Source: Phoronis ovalis (taxonomy: Eukaryota > Phoronida > Phoronidae). From it: 12,551 bases of DNA. The stretch is taken from the NCBI GenBank assembly GCA_028565635.1, contig JAOXYB010044171.1:1-12551 (forward strand). The letters are read 5' to 3'. This document shows positions 8,713-12,551 of the stretch, in pieces (positions within the stretch are counted from its first letter, which is position 1; each line of letters starts with the position of its first letter). The translations under genes were made by a program, and so were the position numbers. The notes beneath the pieces were generated by a model. The model was not told where the DNA came from. It searched no databases and saw only the letters and a program-made list of their open reading frames with translations.

Positions 8713-9204
8713 CTGAAATACAACAATTTGTGAAAAGCAGCTAGTATTAAATTAAATACAGCAGCAGTGATAACAGGAGTGATTCACTGTTTATCATGAA
8801 TCAAAATAAGTGAATTTTATTTACATTCGTAAAATGTGCCTTTTTGCTTTCAGTGACAAAGCACATTTAGAAAAACTAGATGCCCATAACCTGTGAAAAG
8901 ACAGTTCGTTCTTGCAACGAAACTCGGATCTTACCGACTGCACCGACAATAATGTCAGTTGAAATAATTTAAAATTGGCTTAAAAACTAAACTAAACTTT
9001 TGTTGCCATTACACAGTTAGTTCTTATACAGATAGTTGGTGCGGGGGAGGCAGCAACAACATACTAACACTTTCTTACATACAAGCAGCATTTTATTTGT
9101 ATGAAAAACTGATCAAGTTTGCCACTCTCTTTTGCAGGTGCCTTTCCCCCCATGTACACTTAAAAGCGGGACAGCCCTGACGTCAAATGTAAAACATAAC
9201 TTAC
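8713..9204 (-). other. intron of the CSPG4-like gene
   Basis: This phase-0 intron has donor GTAAGTTATG at 9204 downward and acceptor TTTCAG at 8713. It contains an imperfect inverted repeat at 8832-8868 and otherwise nothing recognised. Confidence 0.9.
8832..8868. repeat. short inverted repeat (possible hairpin)
   Basis: AAATGTGC at 8832-8839 is matched by its reverse complement GCACATTT at 8861-8868. The pairing can extend by about three T-A pairs after a one-base bulge. It lies within an intron and no function is evident. Confidence 0.4.
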
Positions 9205-10895
9205 TTTAACTGTAAGTGGATGACTTGCTGACCATCCATCACTAACTTTCAATTTAACTTGTGATGGTCTCGCTCCACGATTGACAAATGATATCCTTCC
9301 AATATTAACATACTCTTGAGTGAAACTTTCAGCAGCTAATCCAGGGACGTCAGAGTCTTCAAAATAACCATTATACGTCCCCGTTAAATAAATAACACGG
9401 TACAAGAGTTCTGATGTACTAGCATCATTATCCGAGGCATAGAGCAAACTAGAATTAACAGTTAATCTTGTATTCTGTATAATCTTCAAATCATTTCCTT
9501 TTGGAAGCACTATTTCGGGTACATCGTTAACATTTTCTACTCGAAATGTCAATGTAAACGTAAAACCGTCTAAATTTTCAGGAAGATTATCATACTGACG
9601 TAATATTTGAATTTCAAAGTCAACGACATCTGATCCCGAATCTGAACCGTCATGTATATAGGTCACTTTGTTTGATTTGAGATCTAGCAGTGTAAATGTA
9701 TTATGATCATTACCACGACGACGCGTATCAACATTAAGTCTCCCATATTGTGGTGGCGATACAACTCGAAAGATAATTCCTGAGGCTCTTAATCTATAAG
9801 TTCGGTAGTCAACGACAAAGTTTATATGGTTTGTGTCTATTACAACTGTGCCTCCCTCTAATACATCTACTACTGTTATCTCAACAATATCAGAATCTAA
9901 ATTCATTTCAACATTCTCAACGTTGTTACTGGAACATGTCCCTTGTAGGCATTCACACGAATAGGTATCGTAATGTGTTTCCACGCAGTTCATACCATGC
10001 TGGCATGGCTGACTGAGGCACAGGTACTGCCAAACACAACCAGGTGTAACGTGTCTTGTCACCTGAGTCTCAGGTAACCCGTATTGTTTGTTTTGCAGGT
10101 AAATATTTTTGATGCATCCCGTAACAGAGTTGAAGTCTTTTTCTAACGATGTCAAGCCAATAGTTTTTGCATGAATTTTTGCGCGAGAAGCAATGCCTCC
10201 GATGTACACATGATTTGCCAAATTCAACTCCCCCTGATGATTAAATGAACTAACTACTTCCACACCATCAACAGTAACTTTAAGATTGTCTGCAGAAAAT
10301 GTTACGAACACTGAATGCCACTTTGCATCACTAATGTGAACTTTTGACTTTACTGACTGTAACCCTTGACCCCTGTCACACAAAGACTGGATTGCACCAT
10401 CAGAAATTTCAATTGCAATATAATTTGAACTGAGACTATGACCAGAATTATACAACAAAATGCCGTCAGTAGTTCTTGTTTTGATGTCAAATTCTATGTT
10501 AATTGATGGCGCAGATAAAATATGTGGTAAAGCTATAAATGAAGTGTTATCTAACAAGCTGATCTCTTGGTTGATATCAGCGTCAAATTCCTCACTGCAA
10601 TCCCATGATACTTCATGATTATTTATGGATTTTGTGCCGGATTTAGCTAAGTAAAACAAATCTTGCTGATTGTACATGACATCTTTGAGACAGCCACGAA
10701 ATCCATGATGGCGGCCTATTGAAAATTCCTCATTTGTATATTTCCCAAGGAAGATTCCGCTGTACACATCGAGACTAACCAAAACTCCTTGAATCGAAGC
10801 TGATGTCTTGTGAATATAATCCAAGGTCAAGGTGACTTGAAAACGATCACGGAGTAACTTTAAATGATGCCACTGGAGGTCATTAACTGTCGTAC
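9205..10895 (-). CDS. CSPG4/NG2-like proteoglycan, exon with LamG1 end, LamG2, EGF-like module and CSPG repeats 1-2
   Basis: This exon of 1691 bases has acceptor ATTTTTTAG and donor GTAAGT. It finishes a split glycine codon and then runs 563 codons. Residues 1-99 are the second half of a laminin-G domain (VNDLQWHHLKL, then GFRGCLKDVMYN and a closing WDC). About 115-285 is a full LamG domain (IEFDIKTRTTDGILLY, DAKWHSVFVTF, VTGCIKNIYL). About 285-320 is a cysteine-rich EGF-like module. CSPG repeats follow near 335 (VLEGGTVVIDTNHI, then PPQYGRLN and YIHDG) and 460. A LamG pair followed by CSPG repeats is the architecture of CSPG4/NG2 and Drosophila kon-tiki/perdido, single-pass transmembrane proteins in adhesion and muscle or glial guidance. 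The signal peptide and the start of LamG1 must lie in exons to the right. I infer CSPG4-like, not a named orthologue. Confidence 0.94.
9934..10020 (-). other. EGF-like six-cysteine module within the CSPG4-like protein
   Basis: Between LamG2 and the first CSPG repeat the protein reads CLSQPCQHGMNC, nine residues, then CECLQGTC. The order C-x4-C-x5-C-x9-C-x-C-x4-C is EGF-like, including the PCQHGMNC start. The last loop (four residues) is shorter than the usual eight. It lies inside the large exon, with no intron around it. It probably contributes a rigid disulfide-bonded linker. Confidence 0.7.
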
Positions 10896-11419
10896 CTAAA
10901 AAATAGACAGATGACTATTATATAGGGTAGCCTCTACTCTAAGTGTAGACCCTTGTTGTATTTTTAAATTCATTTTTGTTAAAAATTGAGTTTAAATCCC
11001 TATATAAATTTCTATCCCTATATGCAAACAATAATAATATGCACTATTAATTTTAAAACAAATTTTTGACTTTTTCCAGTTTATAGTTTATTTAGTACAT
11101 TTATACAGTATATAGTCTGTGTTAGAGACTAGGTAGCCTCTAGCAGCAAGTTTAAACACTAATCTCTTAGAAAAACTTTAAAGATTAAAACATGCAAGTG
11201 GTGAAGTGCACAAGAACACTGGTAGTGAAAACAAAAAAGGTCTTCAAAAAAGACAGCCACTCGAAGTATTTTGACATCAGTTAATTACAGGTAATAGGAT
11301 AATGCAAAGTATAAAGCAATGTATTATAAAATTATACCTGGAAAATATAAATTATAATAGAAACAGTGAAATCTGATTTGCATACTTAATGACAGTATCA
11401 CTCAGCTTGCCAATGCCAG

Positions 11420-11504
11420 ATAACTGGTGACCTTTGATAACTGGTGACCTTTGATAACTGGTGACCTTTGATAACTGGTGACCTTTGATAACTGGTGACC
11501 TTTG
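11420..11504. repeat. 17-bp tandem repeat, five perfect copies
   Basis: The unit ATAACTGGTGACCTTTG is repeated five times without any mismatch, in register from 11420 to 11504, and flanked by partial matches. The perfect identity suggests recent expansion or active homogenisation. Each unit contains TGACCTTTG, whose reverse complement CAAAGGTCA resembles a nuclear-receptor half-site. Confidence 0.95.
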
Positions 11505-11849
11505 ATACCAGCTTTAGATATAATGAATTTAACAGAATGAAGCACAAAAAAACATTAAAATAAAACTAAGTAACACTCACTCCCCCACCTAGTTATGTAT
11601 GTAACTGACTTTTAAGTAGTTTTCAATACAAAATGGAAGAGTCTATGTGTGGAAGAGTCTATGTGTACATCAAACAAATTGAAGAGATTATTTCACAATA
11701 ACAGTAATAACAAATGAATACACACTAGTAAACAATGAATAACAACCAGTATCTAGAAGCAAGACAGTGAAATTATCAGAATAGAACAAGTGAATAGGGA
11801 AAATCAACCAATAGAAGACTAAAAGAGTGGTAAGCCTCGATCTCTTTCA

Positions 11850-12551
11850 AGATTTCTTTCCTACCAATTTTCAGCAATCTGTCTTGAAGACAGTCTGAGG
11901 TACAGGTAAGGTACTTGAGGTGTAACATTTCTGGGGGGGGGGGTATGCCATTGTCGACTTTGAGCTAAAAAGCCATTTAGAGATCAAAGGTCACATTTCC
12001 AAAATTGCTCAAAAACCTTCTAAAATATTGGTATTGGGTTACAGAAATGTCACTTGGGTGCTAATGGTCAGAATTTTAAAAACTGTTGGTATCTTTTCAA
12101 TCAACTTATAGAGAAATATGCTGTATCTCAAGAACAGTTGATCTTACAGGTTTGTAGTTTTGCCTATAGATACCCTCTGGGTGGGAAGTTGGCTTCAAGG
12201 TCAAAAGGTCAGCTGGGGTCAAGATTAAACATCAAAATAGCATAAAATGTCCAAAAATTAGGTTCTTGCACTATATACATGTCATGCAGAGGTTGTGAGG
12301 GATGATTGGGGTCAACAGGCTCAGAAAACTGAATTAATTTTACTTTAAAAATTCCTTTGTGAATTTTGTGTTGTTCATTTCATTAGGGTTGCTCCTATAA
12401 GGGAGCAAGACTATTGGTTTTGTATGATTTCTTTCTTCTTCTTCTTTTTCTTCCAATTTTCAGCAAGCTATATCTCGAAGACGGTTACAGCTAGGAACTT
12501 GATGTATGACATCCCTGGGGTAGGCCATTGTTGACCTTGAGGTCAAAAGGT
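11850..12551. repeat. cluster of diverged copies of an interspersed repeat family
   Basis: Three modules resemble one another. At 11850-11985: GATTTCTTTC, CCAATTTTCAGCAA, TTGAAGAC, ATGCCATTGTCGACTT. At about 12119-12215: TATCTCAAGAACAG, CTCTGGGTGGGAAGTTGGCTTCAAGGTCA. At 12425-12551: GATTTCTTTC, CCAATTTTCAGCAA, TCTCGAAGAC, GGCCATTGTTGACCTTGA. Copies are clearly related but diverged, and the last is cut by the window end. A TTC-rich pyrimidine tract (about 12431-12453) and a G11 run (11933-11943) lie inside. No coding potential is seen, so this looks like a non-autonomous repeat. The family is not identified. Confidence 0.6.
12389..12408. repeat. short palindrome, possible element terminus
   Basis: TTGCTCC at 12389-12395 and GGAGCAA at 12402-12408 form a seven-base-pair stem around a six-base TATAAG loop. 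It sits just left of the third repeat module, so it may mark the end of an interspersed element. Confidence 0.5.

Larger units (their letters stand above)
10896..12551. other. non-coding flank or intron upstream of the CSPG4-like exons
   Basis: The acceptor at 10896 shows that more CSPG4-like exons (signal peptide, LamG1 start) must lie further right, so this is most likely intron. I see no exon with LamG-like sequence here. It contains a 17-bp tandem array, a duplicated 16-mer near 11634-11665 (GGAAGAGTCTATGTGT twice) and a cluster of interspersed-repeat copies from about 11850 to the window end. Confidence 0.75.

Noticed and set aside
9160-9204. Continuation of the LamG/CSPG frame past 9205 to a stop
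   Set aside because: A GTAAGT donor follows VK at 9205, and the next exon at 8712 continues the repeat in the same phase, so this is intron.
12054-12245. 63-codon plus-strand ORF
   Set aside because: It lies wholly in the interspersed-repeat cluster and its translation shows no family resemblance.
1-12551. CRISPR arrays, tRNA or rRNA genes, bacterial operons
   Set aside because: No spaced identical repeats with unique spacers and no cloverleaf or rRNA-like sequence were seen. The intron-bearing genes show animal nuclear DNA.

Overview
The window is animal nuclear DNA: AT-rich, with two spliced genes on the minus strand, GT-AG introns, short exons encoding conserved metazoan proteins, and interspersed or tandem repeats in the non-coding parts. 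LamG plus CSPG-repeat architecture points to a metazoan. The repeat families look like those of marine invertebrates (hemichordate or mollusc type), but that is only an impression and the species is not identified.

Positions 1-4181 hold seven internal coding exons of DRG1, a conserved translation-associated GTPase, transcribed leftward. All exon phases agree. Together they give about 320 codons, matching roughly residues 15-334 of the usual 367-residue protein. The GTPase motifs G1-G5 and most of the TGS domain are present. The final exon (about 33 residues) lies beyond position 1. The first coding exon (about 14 residues) could not be found.

Positions 4182-6047 hold no recognised exon. They contain a CpG-enriched segment (about 4840-5311) with open frames on both strands, and a small TATA/short-ORF/AATAAA unit at 5715-5928.

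Positions 6048-10895 hold two very large exons of a CSPG4/NG2-like (kon-tiki/perdido type) transmembrane proteoglycan, also transcribed leftward. They encode the end of LamG1, all of LamG2, a small six-cysteine EGF-like module, and about nine and a half CSPG repeats. The remaining repeats, the membrane segment and the cytoplasmic tail are absent. So are the signal peptide and the start of LamG1, which should lie to the right of 10895.

Positions 10896-12551 are non-coding. They carry a perfect five-copy 17-bp tandem array containing TGACCTTTG and a cluster of diverged copies of a repeat family rich in AGGTCA-like motifs.

The two genes are not known to work together. The main oddity is that the 3' end of the CSPG4-like gene and the 5' exon of DRG1 should both lie in the 4182-6047 gap, and neither is visible. 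This suggests a deletion, an assembly join, or unusual same-strand nesting.
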